A stretch of 64,000 nucleotides of DNA from positions 1,064,363-1,128,362 of the forward strand of contig CAJNOP010000021.1 in NCBI GenBank assembly GCA_905250075.1, given 5' to 3'. A program made the position numbers and the translations under genes. Origin of the DNA: Rotaria sp. Silwood1 (taxonomy: Eukaryota; Rotifera; Eurotatoria; Philodinida; Philodinidae). The notes beneath the pieces were generated by a model that did not search any database, had not been told where the DNA came from, and was given only the letters and a program-made list of their open reading frames with translations. Position 1 is the first letter of the stretch. Each line of letters opens with the position of its first letter. Below are positions 1 to 15,000 of this stretch, one piece after another.

Positions 1-3000
1 AAAATCATAATATCTATAACATACCAAATCAAGATTGTCATAATTATTACTATTAGGACCATTTATAGAATTTTCAATCATTGATGTTATTGATCGACTT
101 GATTGTCCTAATTGTTCTAATAATGATATTCGAGTTGAATTTGTTTGATCATCATCATCATTAAGTACAAGAAGTATACTATGAATTGTTTCAATAATCA
201 TTATAATTCTTTCACTATAAAAACAAAATAGAAAAAAAAATTAAACTGATTTTGTTCATGTAGAACTTACTCAACAAGATTCATTGATCGTGCCATATCA
301 TAAATAGTTTTATTTGATTCTTCACTTTGCCGTAGTATATCACTTGATATAATAGTATCAATTGATTGTTTATCATTTGATATACAACGTATGACTTGTA
401 AACAATGTTGCCACCATGTAAAACGATCTAAATCATAGTTATTTTTAAGAATTATATCTTGTTGTTGTGTATTATCTTGAAATGAAAGTTGATTTTGTAT
501 ATTATCATAAAGAGTATATTCATAATACTGTAAACGTATTGATTCAATAAAATTATTATGTTTAAATAAAATATATTTTTTATCAAATATAAATTGATTT
601 AAACGATCAATATCAGCTAACCATAAATCATTATTATCAATTAATAAAAGACATTTTAATACATATGGAATAAATATTGAAAATATTCCACCTAATTGTT
701 TTAATGTTAATGCTGATAATAAATAAATTTCATTACGTTTTTTAATATCTAATTTTTTTCCTGCATTCATTGATGTATTTATTGTTGATATAAATAAATC
801 AAATAATGATGATGATGATGATGAATATTGATATTCAATTTTCCATAATTGTAAAAGACAATCATTTAATTCACGATTATAATCACGTGTATCAATAGAT
901 TTTGTCCAACCAGACCAAAATATTAACCAACGACCAAGAAATATTAAATTAACACATAAACGTGTTATTTGCCATGTTATTGATGATAAATAATAAAGAA
1001 GTGTATTATCAATTGTTACATAAAGTTTTTCACAACATTTACGATAGTATATACGTGCCTCATTTAATCGATTCTAAAGAAAAATAATTAATATCAATCG
1101 AAGAAAGAATACTCAATTCATTCGAGAAAAAACTTATTCATTTCTATGTTCAAGATTCTCTACCACGGAAAAAATTAACGCAAATCGTATTTTTGATAGA
1201 TATTTTCATTAATATTCTACCATGAAAAATATAAGTTTTTCAGCAAATTGTTTCGTCTATAGGGCTTTGTAGAGCTCGTTTCGCTGATCATTTTGGTAAA
1301 AAAAATATTCAAATTTGCCCAATAAATAACGAAGTTTGGAGCACAATACTCAAAAATACCAATCACTACTCAGCAGCGATCACAAACAGTCGAAAGTTTT
1401 GAGTATTTTGATCCAAACCCCGTTATTTATTGGGCAAATTTGAATATTCTTTTTTATCAAAATGATCAGCGAAACGAGCTCTACAAAGCTCTACAGACGA
1501 AACAATTTTCTGAAAAACTTATATTTTTCATGGTAGAATATTAATGAAAATATCTGTCAAAAATACGACTTGCGTTAATTTTTTCCGTGGTAGTCTAATG
1601 ATAACTGATCTACTATTTTTTTTTTGAATAACATTCGTTCTAATAAATATGGTGAACAATTACAATAGAATGTTAGTTTTCAATAAATGGATATCAAAAT
1701 ATAAAGAAACATGTTTAACTAATCATGTTAATACACAGCTATAATTTAATTTTATCATTTGGACTGGAAACAAATTCATATTTTCAAATATGTAAGCTCG
1801 AATTTCAATCAACAGAAGTTTTTAAGAATTTTTAACAAATTGACACATTTTATACGTAAAAATTTTCAAAAAATGATTTCTTAAGAGAAAGACATAATTA
1901 TTAAAATACCTCAGCCATAAGTTGATCTGCCTTTTTCTTACAAACATAATATTCATGCATTTCAGATTCGGGTACGATTGGTTCACCATAAACAAATAGT
2001 TTTACCAAACAAACAAGACATATAGCAAAATTAAGCATCCAAGCAACCAATTGTCGCCATGATGTACTTAGAAATGCTATTAATAAATAATTAATTGAAA
2101 AATTTAGAAGAAGAAGAAGAATTTGTTAACTTACTTGATGAATTCATATTTTCAATATTTGTTGTTCCTTGTAATGTTCTTGAACTAACAATAGATTTTA
2201 TTTCAGTTGCATCATTATAATCCGATGAATGAATAAGATTAAGTAAATAATTAAATGGATTTGTTATAAGAACACATAACATAAAACAACATAAAACTAA
2301 TCGTGTTCCATTAACCATACCTTGTTTACTAGTTGTTCGTTTTTGTCCTTGAAAAAAGAAAACAATTAAATTAATTAACTAATTAAAAATGAGATTAGAT
2401 TTTACGTTTTGGTACAGGACTATATGCTTCATCACTTGAACCAAGTGTTGATTCACTTGAATCACTAAGTGATGATGGTGGTGTTGTTGGATTTTTAACC
2501 AAAGTATTTCTATCTGATGATGATACATTATTATTATTTGGAAAATCAACGTCTAAAAATTTTAAAAAAATAAATAAATATTCAACGGTTTTACTATAGG
2601 TTAGTATTTCTTTGTATTATCTCAAACTATAGATAACCATTGTTAGAAAGTACTCGACTAATCTTATGTTTTATTGAAAGAAAAAATAAATGAATAAAAA
2701 GAAATTTAGAATAGAAATATATCAGGATATAAATCGATATTGGTGATGTAGACTTACTTGTTAAATTTAATCGTTTCAAAATTGTTTTTAAAGTTGTATT
2801 TTCTTCTTCTAATCGTCGATTAGCTGATTGAAGTTGTCGAATATATTCAACTGTACGTCGTAATACACCAGATTTTTGTACCTAATAGAAAAACAAGAAA
2901 ATCGAAGAATAAGTTAGCAACATATAATTAATCTTCATTTAGAGAAATGATATAATATAGAAAATATTCTACACATAATCAATAATCTGTTAAATAATAA

Positions 3001-4254
3001 AGACAAAAAAAGAATATATCTGTTTATGTTATCATTCAAGGAGAGCTTTATCTATTTATCAGTTATTATTCATTCTTTGCTTACTTTTTCATCACTATCT
3101 GCAACAATTTCTTTTAATTCAAGTATTCTTTCATTAATACTTGATCGATATCGTTTTTCAATAGCATTATGTGATGATTTTCGTCGAACACGACCACCAT
3201 TAGTAGTTGTTCCATTTCCAAAATTAATATTTGTTGTTATATTAGAATGACTTGGTGATGAATCTTGACGACTATTTTCATCTGAACTATTATTATTATT
3301 AAAATTTGTTTGATTAATAATTTTTAAAGGAATATTATTTCCAATAATAGTACTATTTTCAAGAAGACTTGAAAATGAACCCACATTTGAATTTGATGCA
3401 TCTGATGTAGAACGAATTAACTAGACATAAAAGAAAGAAAGAATAAAGATTTAATAGGAATTTTTTTTTTTTCTAAATTTCATACTGCTTGAAATTGATC
3501 GAATGTGACTGGTATCGGTTCCGGTTTTTTAATTAATTTAGGAAGATGAGTAGGTGGTGGTGGTCGAGAACGTTTTGATGTTGTTGCTTTTCTTCCAGGA
3601 GAATTTCTATTCGATTGATGTTCTGATATATCCATTGATAAAATTGATGAAGACTTAAATAAAAGAAAATAAATGCAAGGTCATTCTACGAAAACATTTT
3701 GTTATTTTTTTAAATTACTTCAGAATAATTCGTTTGAGGTGTTGGAACAGATAATGGAGGAGAATTAGAATATTTAACCATTGTTTGTTGTACTTGATGT
3801 GGTTCAATTAAAGATTTTAATGCAACTGAAGAAAGATAATCATCAATGATTGGTTGAACATTTGAAGTTTGTGCTATATTAGTTACTGATGTTGAAAATA
3901 ATGCTTCATTGTATGACGGTGGTAATTCCACTGGAACTTGAGCTGATTGTTGAGGATAAGTATTTGCATTTGCTGATGAATCAAAATATTGAAAATCATT
4001 TGGATTTAAATCAAATTCAGAAAATAAGTCATTGAAAGTTGTATCAGATAATTTTAAATCACATGTTAAATAATCTCTGATGTCTAAAATAAAATCAATA
4101 ATTAATTGTTTTTCTGTTTTTTTTATATATAAAAAGAAAAAATAATTATCTTACCGCCGACAGTTGTCGGGTCGATATCTATTGATTGTTGTTGTGTTTG
4201 TTGTCGGTCTTGTTGATGATATTCATCAAATTGAAATAAATTTCCATTGATCAT
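1..4254 (-). CDS. SREBF: Sterol regulatory element-binding protein (SREBP), C-terminus cut by window edge
   Basis: Membrane-bound bHLH-zipper transcription factor of sterol and fatty-acid genes; in the family it sits in the ER with SCAP and is released by S1P and S2P proteases. Translation starts at 4254 (MINGNLFQFDEY) with an acidic N-terminus (FNDLFSEFDLN). The bHLH exon (3085-3420) reads RRKSSHNAIEKRYRSSINER; the Tyr in EKRYR is the SREBP-specific replacement of Arg. The zipper follows at 2758-2881 (QKSGVLRRTVEYIRQLQ). The first membrane segment near 2310-2230 has RLVLC...NPF, like the S2P region. The loop contains RTLQ, fitting the S1P pattern RXLX. The second segment ends LFVYGEPI, as in vertebrates. 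The C-terminal regulatory domain (TWWQHCLQVIRC) continues past base 1. There are about ten exons; exon 1 is 4155-4254, exon 2 3719-4083, exon 3 3486-3653. PPSY occurs in the N-terminal region. The family call is firm; SREBP1 versus SREBP2 cannot be decided. Confidence 0.93.
1160..1593. repeat. Foldback inverted-repeat element in an SREBP intron
   Basis: Two arms of about 196 bp (1160-1355 and 1397-1593) are near-perfect reverse complements around a 41 bp loop. Ends are CTACCACGG... and ...CCGTGGTAG. It has no coding potential. It lies in the intron between two C-terminal SREBP exons (about 1077-1909). It looks like a non-autonomous foldback or MITE-type element. The target-site duplication is unclear. 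Confidence 0.85.
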
Positions 4255-6588
4255 TTCTTTTTTGTTTTATTTTGAACTATTTGGACAACATAGATAGACA
4301 AAAATGATGACGAAAGCTTTATTTTTAGTTTTGATTATTTTTGAGAAGATCACGCCATTCGTACTACTCCGGACGAATGAATCATATTATTGTCAAATCT
4401 TTTTCTTTCTCGTGACGCACGCATTAGTGAGCGTCATGGTTATTGTATAAAAACATTTATTTTACAAATTATGGAAATAATATTCTAATATTTATTTGAA
4501 GCCCTAGAAAGTAAAACATACATCACATGGTTGCCATTTATTGAAGAGAATAATATAGATGTCGTTGCCGCAATATGGAGAATACGGACATCTGGTATAA
4601 ATCAGTTTGGATATAAAGTTATTTTTGTATATTTGACGTAATAGCCAGCAGAAGTATCACCCCTCCAATCTTGAGAAGTTTTTGTTTTTCTCTAGCGAAG
4701 TTCGAGCGTTTTATTCGTTTTTTTTTTTGCTCATCTAATATCAAGAAAAACGATCGACATCCAGAGAATCCTGGAAATTTTAGAACACTCATATATTGGC
4801 AGCTACCATCCGTTTCAGATTAGAAAACTCTATTGAGAGTACCCAGTTGCGGTTCGACTGAGTTCGAGTGCAAAAATTTTGGACCTGTCAGGGCCTAGTA
4901 GTTCTAGAAAGAATAGAGCATACGATTGTTGATATTTTTCACGTCTACCATTAAGACTGTTGTGAATAAATAGATTCGAAATATACTTTCTTCAGTCATT
5001 CAGATCGTATACAATGATCTTACAGATTAAATAAATTCAATCTATTCGGTTTTTCTTATTTCATAAAATTCAATATATTATCATAATATGTTTGAAATCT
5101 GGAAAAAAGAAAAAAAATTTTACAGAACGTTTCGAACATAATTAAGTAATTGTTGATAATTTAATTCAAACATTTATGAAAGATTTGTGTTTACTGCAAC
5201 GATTATTGAACATGAGTGACCGAAAATGAACAACAAGACCAATAACAACTAACTGTTTCGTCTTCGACAGTGTAGCGCAATTTATTTGATAATTTTAAGT
5301 AATAGGTTTCGATCAATTGATTTGCAATTACAAAGCATCGAAAATCTTTTTCTCTTTGTGTTGACATACTTAGGAAAGCACCACTTTGGTTGATACCTCG
5401 CATTTGAGATGAATGCGACGCCCCTCATTAGATAGAGTGTGTTGAGACTAGACAAAATATGAAGAATTCTTCAGACGGTGTCCTTCTGGCATTGTGGCCA
5501 TTTTATTCAAGTTTTGTCATATTAGAATATCCAAAAAACTTTCAGTCAAGAAGAGCGATTTCTTTTCGAAATGTTAACTTCTCAAAACAACGAGACTGCC
5601 TCTATTTTATTTTTATAGAATATCATGATTTTTTTTGCGAATTTGTCATCTGAAGAGTTGTTTATGAATAAAGTTTCGGATCAAAATTTGTTTGTTCGAC
5701 TTTGTTTAAGTATTTCACTAAGGATAAAAACCATGTGAAATGGCTATAACTTTAGAAGAAAAACATATGGAGGAAAAATCTTTCACATATCAGTAGATCT
5801 CATATAATCAGTGATGTCTTATCTCAAATGTGCGGCATCACTATAGATGTTTCCCTCGTTAGTAACATCTACTATTGCATGAACAAAAAATTCTTCGATG
5901 ATAATAGTTACGAATCAAGTACAAAAAAGAACTATTGTAACATCGACAGCGTATCTTCATCACATATTTTTATCGAATCAAGATAGTTATCAAAGACAAC
6001 AATTATTTAAATTAAGACAATAGATCATTATTGGTTCCATTTAATAAGAATTATTATGCTAATGGCAAAATCATATTTTTTAGATTAAATTTCAACAGTT
6101 ATTTACCGAATATCCTTCAAAGATATTTAATAAAAAACTTTTTAGTAACTTTTACTTCAATTTGTGCATAAGCGAAATTAAGTAACCCAAATGTTTTTTT
6201 CATTCTATACCACAGATTTCTTGTTGATGAATACACGAGCTTCTATTTAATACAAAAAACTTCTAGCAGTTCTTATAACAGTACAGATACAATTGCTATT
6301 ATATGTAAAAGAAGTTTTCTTTCGTCATTCTTATTTGAACGATTTCATTTATATTTTCATAATTATTTCAAATGGATGACAAATTTTTTATTTTCATCCG
6401 GTTTCTTATTATTTTAGAAAACAGAAAAGAAATTACCGGGCTTAAATATATTTACACACAAGAAAAAGTTTGCTGACAATCAATGAGAAAAACACTTCCA
6501 TTATATAAAAATTTGTCTAGATAGTGAGAATTCTTCTCACATAAGGTTTTCTTGTTGTCGTTTTTTCTCCATGTAAATAACCTATTGT
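4255..6588. other. Intergenic region, SREBP promoter side to GTF2H4 3' end
   Basis: About 2.3 kb with no recognisable gene. The short open frames here resemble no family I know. It should contain the SREBP promoter on its left side and the 3' UTR and polyadenylation region of GTF2H4 on its right side. I see no strong repeat. Confidence 0.6.
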
Positions 6589-9500
6589 TTAACTTTCATT
6601 GCTAGACTTTGGCCGTTGCATTTTCCAGAAACGTCTTACTTCTTCATGACCTGCTTTTGATACAATAATACATCGTTTTTGTGCATTACTCCACAGTAAT
6701 ACATTCAAATCCTAAAAAACCAAAAAAATAAAAATAAAAATAAAGAAGGTATTCACATTACTTTAGCATATTTTTCAATTAATTCAAAATCATTTACAGT
6801 ATTAAATTGATTATAGAGCATGCCTTCTTGATCAATAATACGATCTTGTTCCATTTCCCTATTAAAAATAAAACATTTTGAAATAGAAATAAGCTCAGAT
6901 TTGATAAATTTCATTTGTTGCCTTGAAGACGGGGTTACTTTTAAAAGAACATAGAGAATTTTCGAAATCTTGATGGGATATATTTATTTACATCGATATT
7001 AAAAAGTTTCTTAAAGCATTTCAGAGTATAATAATCTTGAGAATGTAAGTCTTGTTTGTATAGTCGTATCCAAATCTATATCCTTACAAGACGGTTGGCA
7101 GTGTAAGAGATGGACGGTCTATGTACCACTGCAGATCATAAAAGCATTATAAGAGATAGGTGCAAATTAACTAGAAGTGAATTCGAAACTGGACTTATAT
7201 ATACATCCATCGTCCTCAAAGGGCTAATACAACTATTTCGTTCATATTGAGTTAGGCATCCGCAAAAACTGCTGACACTCACACACATCGCCAAAGCTGT
7301 AAAAAAAACCATAGAGCTCGACATAAACATTGGACGAACATTCATTCTGAACTGTACTTTTTGTTTTCAGCTGAAATATAGCCTTTTCTATGGATACGAA
7401 CGCCCATGATTACTTTGGTTTTGATTGTCAAATATAACGATATTTACATGGATCAGTTACATGAATTGCAACTTGATAAAAATTACTCTCATTAACTTCC
7501 CAGAAAATCCAAAATTCTATAGAAAGTAGGTGCCTTCCGTAGTTTTTAACTGGATAAACTTTCAATATAATGTAGTACTCAGTAAGACAACTTAGTGCTG
7601 AGCAGTCTGCGTTCATGATCTAATTAGAATTGGTGTAGCCTTTTGAGATTATTATTACTTGTATGCAATAAGGACTGACATAAATGAAGGAGTGCTTAAT
7701 AGGACAACCAAGGGATGCTCTTCTGAAGACGTGAGTCAAGAAAAAGCTACGCCCAAACCTTTATTGTCTTCCTATCTTCTTATTTATTTGTAAAACATCT
7801 TCTATAAATAAAAATCGAAGTAACTATTAGTGTCGGTGCCGACCAAAAAAAGACTATATTTGATTTGAAAATAATAAGCGTAATCCTGACTGAGTATCGG
7901 TAATTTTCACAGGTATTCATATCTAGTCACGATATTTGTGAAGAAAATCTTTAAATAAGGTAAAAGCTATTCATTTTCGTCTCTTCTATTTTTTTTTCGA
8001 GATATGTTGTTCGAATTATTCAGATCATCAATATCAATGAACATCAACTTACCATAAACGAATTTGATCGCTGATTGTTGTCGGTATCAATGGTTTATTT
8101 TCCAATAACTATCAATATCGGATACAAATAACTTAAGAAAAAAATATACATTCTTTCATACTCGTTTACGCATTTGTGGATGTGCATGAGATTTTAGAAA
8201 GTTTAGAATCTATATAATACAAAAAACTCATTGACAGAAAAAACATAAAGTCAATTCAAACCAAATCAGCAGAGATTTCTTTGCTTAATGCTCTACGAAT
8301 ACTTTGTCGAGTAATAAGCCCGACACTCATATTTGGGAATCTAAATATTCAAAAAAAATCTTTGTTTTTTGTAAATATTCATTTCCAGTAAATTTAAAAT
8401 ACCTATAGAGCATTTTACAAAATAGTGCAGTAATTTTTAAATACAAATCATTATCTATAAGAAAAATAAAAGAAAGATAATTATAAATCGAATAAAGCTA
8501 TGTGAGAACGAACTCGTGTATGCATAAACACGATAATTTGTTTCAACAATAAGAAAACCAGATTGAATTTCATCAGTTCCATATTGCTGATCTACAAATC
8601 CATTCGTTGATAAACCCGACGCTAATTCAATAGCAAGTTTTGTTGGAAAATAACGTTTGATTTTTCTCTAAAATTTTCAAAATATATACGCATATAAATC
8701 TTACGGATCTCCTACTCCTATGAAAAAAGACTTCCTTATATTTTGTCAACTTTCATCGGTTAGATTCAAGATGAAACACTTATTAGCATAATAATGAATG
8801 TATTGTAGGATGGTCATTCAATCTAATTGTTTTAATGCATGTTAGACATTTTTATATTCTCATTTGTCTTTGCTGATATGTATCTAATAAACCTATTATA
8901 CTCTACCTCTTCTATTTAATTCAAGGTGATCCCCATACATGATGTCGAATAGTTCATAGTCTTTACATAGACATGTGTGGGATCAAGTTTTTTTTTATCA
9001 TGATTTCGATTTATTACTGGTAAGTTCTTTTTGAGGAGTCTCCATCATAGTCACGGTATAAGTGTGGTATGTTTCTGGTCCTGGTTGCCGAAGTCAGTCT
9101 CGCATATGTCTATCTGTAGATCATGTTATCGTTTTTAGAAACATTTTTTATTACTGTTTTCTGCCATATAAGACCAAGTTCACGAAGATGTTGAAGAAAA
9201 TTTTCTTTAACTGAACTAAATTTTTCACATGAATAATCCTATATAAATAAAATAGTACATTGATGTAATTTATTTAAATATTAATTTACTTTGCCAAATG
9301 TTGCAAAACTAAGTTGAAATAAAAATATCAAATGTTCACTGATATCTTCGCCACGTTGCTAAATAAAAAAATAAATGATTATTAGAAAATTTTTTTTATT
9401 GAAAACATCAAAATATACTTGACGTGTTTCTAATGAATTTATAATAAAAAACCATACTTGTGATCGTCGATTCATTAGTAAAAATTGAAAACCAGCACCT

Positions 9501-11833
9501 GTTATTGTATAAGGATCCGTGCTAGATGAAGACGTATCTTCATTTCTATTAGTATTAAAAAAAAAGTTTGCTTTTTTTATTTTTAATCGATTATTTTAAA
9601 ATAAAACCGTCTGAGTAATTTAGCATGAACAAATACATCAATTGTATCACGAGTAATTTGTCCTCTATCAGGATTGACAAGATATTGTAAAACGCACTAA
9701 GAAAATAAAGACATTATAAAATTTAGAAAGATTTTCGATATAAAAATAGATTAGTCTTACATCCCATCGAGTGGAAGAATATGCATTGAGTTCATCGAGT
9801 TTTTTTACATTACGTTCGCTAGGACCTGCTGTTGAATCTGTTTCATCAAGCCAATAAGTTGTGCTAAATAAATTTTAAATATCAAATTTAAAGGAAACAA
9901 CAACATTTTGTATGTCTAATTGATGATAGACACTGACTATGAAAATTTGATCATACAGATTTATTTTCGATTTTCTTCGGTAAAGGTAACTCGCATAACG
10001 AATCAAAAGTTATTTGAATAGAAAAAATTGTTTCGAACAAGAATATAAGAACTCAAAAGTGTAAACTTTTTTTTGATAACATGTGACGATAGTGCAACTA
10101 GTTCTCTACGAAATGATACGTCTCCGAGCTCTCCATGATATTTTCTTGACTGAAATACATCCATAGTAAGAAATGCACAAAAAAATGTTCTCTTTCGCCA
10201 TGTTCCAAGGGAAAACCGGACTAAAAGGATTTTTCGTTTCTCTTAAAACTCTTGTCATTCGGCCAAAAATTTTCGCGCAGACCTCTAAGAGATCTCGTTT
10301 TCTCGAATATCAGTTTCTTCATTGATCTTTGTACTCAAAAAGCAACTTTTATTTTTGAGTTCTGGATGCTGAACAACTAGATTTTTAGTTTTCTAGAGAT
10401 TCTGGAGTTTGGACATACTGTGAAGAGCTTATTCCACCGAAATCCTTGTTAGAAACAATTTTTTCTATTTAAATTAATTTGGATTCTCTATGCGAGCTAT
10501 AATTAATAAAAACATTCGAAATTCAACCTTTGTGATGAATTTTTGGAGTCATTGTAACTTAATTTGAAAGTTTTAACAATAGCAGGTATTTTACCTACTT
10601 CATTTGCGTCGTTAACTATTCAAAAACAGGCATGATATATCTGATTTTCAGTTCACAAAGTTTAGTAAAAATCTTCTCACTTTTTATTACAACTAACTGA
10701 GTGCAGTCTGAAAATTATATGTTGTGGACCTGACATCATATTTTTCAAAGATATGCATAGTGAATATAAGTTTTAAATCGACACTTTGCTGCTTCTCAAC
10801 CATCACAGCAATGCGGGTAGCAGAAAGGCCAACGGTTATTGGGTACATTTTCGTAGCAAACGAGAATAACAGGCGTCAGAATCCTTTTCCAGAGTCACTC
10901 AGCAAAGGGAAACGACACTGAATAGCATTAGCAATAAGACTTTGGGTGTTTTAGAAGGTTTCAAAGCTTTTCTCGAATCAGAAAAATAATCAGTTTCAGT
11001 GTCTCCAAGGTTATTAAGACATATAATAGTACGTTGAGACCTGCTATAGATATAACGGATATGGTCAATAGGTTTATTCACCATCAAAATTAATACTTAG
11101 AATAATAATAAATTAAGCAAAATGGCATACAAAAATGAAAAATGACGAGTGCTAATCGAAAAGAAATCTTTTCCACGTGAAGAAATAAATGTGACAGAAC
11201 GCTTCTCTAACGATCGATTATTTGTGGAAAATAACCATAGTCTGCTAGAGAGTGTTCATCTAATTTTTGTATTACTTTATTGGGTTAAGAAACACATGAG
11301 TTCCACGTTTCTTGCTACAAAGGAGCTGCGCTGACAAGCTTGTTTACTAATCATTAAATACAACTTACCCTCCAAAAATAGCACCAGTTAAATTATTTCT
11401 AAATGTTGCATCAAGTTGCCAATCCGTACCAATTTCATTCCATATACCTAATTTAACAAGCATTCGACTAATTATTTTATATGTACTATAAAAGAAAACC
11501 AAGATACAAAATTCTATAATATTTTGTTCATTATTTAATTTACTTTTGATGAGACGGATTAATCCATGATGAAACAACACCTTGACTAATTGGTTGTGGT
11601 TGTCCAGTTGTTTCCGAATTTGGTAAACAAATAAATCTCATAATAATTGTTCTTGCAAGCACTGGTAAATCACTACGAATATTATAAATGATGTATAAAA
11701 TTAAAACTCAAATATTTCATTATACAAACCGAAATATCGCTAAACAACTTGCCGGATGTCCATAAATATTTTGTATTACATTAGCCGGTAGACTGCCTAT
11801 ATATTCTTGTAGATTAGCAAATTGACTAGACAT
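6589..11833 (-). CDS. GTF2H4: TFIIH subunit 4 (p52)
   Basis: Core TFIIH subunit that anchors and stimulates the XPB ATPase in transcription initiation and nucleotide excision repair. The translation follows animal p52 from end to end: N-terminus [10 protein letters not shown]...[12 protein letters not shown], then [63 protein letters not shown], and C-terminus [16 protein letters not shown] trace 15 exons, e.g. 11730-11833, 11544-11672, 11369-11485, 9761-9863, 9608-9698, 9419-9544, 9291-9358, 8514-8669 and the last at about 6589-6714. Most introns are 50-70 bp; two are over 1 kb (9864-11368 and about 6860-8052). The start at 11833 is supported by a polypyrimidine-AG eight bases upstream (11842-11843). 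Its start lies only 185 bp from the 3' end of PRPF4, on the same strand. No broken exon was seen. Confidence 0.95.
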
Positions 11834-12017
11834 TATTTAATCTACAAAAGCTATTTGATTCATCAGAAGACTTAAACCTGTTATTAAATTTATTCATCTA
11901 TTATCATGAACAATGAGAGATTAATCTCTCGATGTTACGTCTTCTTTTTTAATCATCATTTTGCACTTAATAAAACAAAAAAACAACAACAACAACAGCA
12001 AAAAAAAAAGATAAAGA

Positions 12018-15000
12018 TCAACTAATTTGTTCAGGTGACCAAATTTTTAATGTTCGATCGTAAGAAACAGTTGCAATCCATCGTCCATCAAGTGATAAAT
12101 CGGCTGACATAATTTTTTGTTCATGCCCTGTCGAAGAATAAAGTGCTGACCATACTGGATGCATCCATAATTTAATTGTATTATCATACGAAACAGTTAC
12201 TAAATAATGTCCTTCAGTACCTATCAAATAAACAGAAAATTAGCACATATTTAATTCATTTTATTAAAAAAAGCAGGATTTTTTTTTTAAATTAAAACAT
12301 ACGTTGAAATTTCACAGTTGAGACTAAATTTTGATGTGCTGCAATACTATAAGCATTTTTAATCTGACGTAAATCCCAAATTTTACATAAATTATCTTCC
12401 GAACCTGTTGCAATATGATATCTAATCAAAAGAGAAGAAAAAAAAACAGTTAAATCAACAGAAACGAAAATTTTTATTAGACAAACCCGTTCGGTGAAAA
12501 ATCAATTGATAATATTGGTTTAAGATGACCTTCTAAAAACATAATACAACGACCAGTTCGAAGATCCCATACACGACCATATGCATCCATTCCCCTAAAG
12601 AAAATTAATATTCTAAATTAAGTATAATTAATTATGTGTTTTTTTTTTACATACGCAGTAGCTGATAAACTACCATCACATTGAAATGTAATATCGTGAA
12701 CTGCTTTCGAATGACCTTCTTGATGTAAAATTTCTTCATGAGTTTCAAGATCCCATAAACGCCATGAATGATCATAACTAAATGAAACAAATATTATTAT
12801 TATTCAATTCAAAATTAAAACTCTATTTACCATGCAGTTGCTAAAAATCTTCCTGATGGATGAAATTTTACTTTGGATACACGAAACGGTGCATGACCTA
12901 AACGAAAATAAATGTCTTTTTTTCTATTTATAATAAATTTCTAAATACCTTCAATTTCAGCAATAGGTTCATCACTTTCAAGATTCCATAATTTAACACT
13001 TCCATCAAATGAACTCGATGCTAAATTAATCATAGCTGGATCTTGTGTTAATGTCGATTGAGGATGCCAACTAATACAACAAGCATTTACTATATGACCA
13101 CGTAATGTTCGCACAGGTTTACAATCTGGTATTGTCCAAAGTTTACATAAACCACTCCTATTATAAAATATTTTCTTTAAAAAAATGAAAATAAATTACA
13201 TAGAGCCGATGATCTATAAGCAACGAGGCACTTTGATTTTTCTGTTTTTTTTTTGAACAGAATGACATAGTTTAAAGACACCAGTCTAAGTTCATTAGAT
13301 AGTCGCTCTACAAAAATATCGATAATGCTCTTCAAATAAGTTTGTTCTGTTGAAGAAAAATCGACAAGAGCCATAAAAGAAGACAATTATTTAAAAATTT
13401 AACATAACACTTCTGCCGGAATTTGAAGTATGCTGCTTTTCGTGGTGTTTCGCAATTTAAAAAAAAAACAATTGAAAAAATAATTTTTCATGCAAAAGTT
13501 AGGAAACGACGCCAAAGACTCTCTCTTACAGCTTTATGCCATTGAGAATAATCTAAAAATTTACGTTGCTCGATATAAATTTTATATCATTTTATTCAAA
13601 ATTAAACTTTGTATTCGATGATGTAATGATAAAAAGTTCAAAGAGTATACTAACTATCCATCATTAAGAGCTTTGAGAACATCTTGAGAGGATGGAGCGT
13701 CAAGTTCTCTATCTATTGATGCTACATACTGCACATTTAGTATCGAACTTGATGAGCACAAGCTTGCACAAATCATTAGATATCCGTAGAAAATCGTGGT
13801 GAAGTAATCGTTAATCTTTCCAATTTTTTGTCGAACAGAAACACTTATTTAAAAAACAAACTCAACATTTTCTCAGAATGAAAAATTCTCTACAGAATAG
13901 GCTTAGAATGGTGCTTTTGAACAGTTTTCCGCTAGTCGGAAACGAAAAACCGAACTGTCACTTTATTTATGAGCCATCCACTAGTGGTGGTTAAAAATAT
14001 AAGACAAACGTATTTTTTGATTTTTTTTTCCTTACAATATCAAGTATTCAACTCAAATACAAATCGTAATTTCAATAGCTAATTAAGTTATATATCAAAT
14101 GTTTTTCACATCGGACTTTTATAGATGGATAGTGAATATACTTTTGTCTAGTGCTCTGTCTACAATAGATTATTATTACCAGGAAGAAACGGCAACCATT
14201 TGATCATTTGGACTAAATTCACAATAGGATAAAGGACGATTATCACCAACTTGACTACAATGTAGTGTTGTAGACTAGAAAAAAAAACCACTATTAATAA
14301 AAATAAATAGACAAATATAAAACTTACACGTAGTCGACGATATAAATCTTGAATTTTAGCTGTTCGATATACTTCAGGTACGGCAACATATTCTTTTAAT
14401 TTTTGAATACGTTCTTTTGCTCTAAACAAAAAAATAATGGATAAAATAGTCTTTGTAAAAAAAAAATGATGTTTACTCTATCGTTCGAAACACTAAAGTA
14501 TCTTCTGTCTTACCGAGGTAAAGAATATTGAGCAATCCAATATCGTGCTATTTGTAATTCATCAGATCCTTCATGATACCAAGTAACTTCCTTAATAAAA
14601 TCATAGAAATAAAAAGTAAGAATATAAAATTATTTGTTACCTACTTCTTTTTTGTCTTCAATTCTTTTATCATCTTCTTCTTTTTTACGTAATTTTTGAG
14701 CAATTTCATCATCGGATAAACGTGAAATTAGATTACGAAGACGTTCACGACGTTCTGCTGGACCTTCACCGAATAAGCCTAAAGAAAAAAAAAAAGAAAG
14801 AATATTATCTAATAAAACAACATATAAAGTTATGTCTTACAAATAGGTTCTCCTAATTGACGTAAATTTGCTTTTACTTCAACATCATCAGTTGAAACAT
14901 GAATTTGTCGAGCCTAAAAAACAATATTTCAATTAATATTTTCTATAAAAATTCCATTTTCTTTTTCTTACTCTTCTACGTCGTTCAAATTCAGCGAGAA

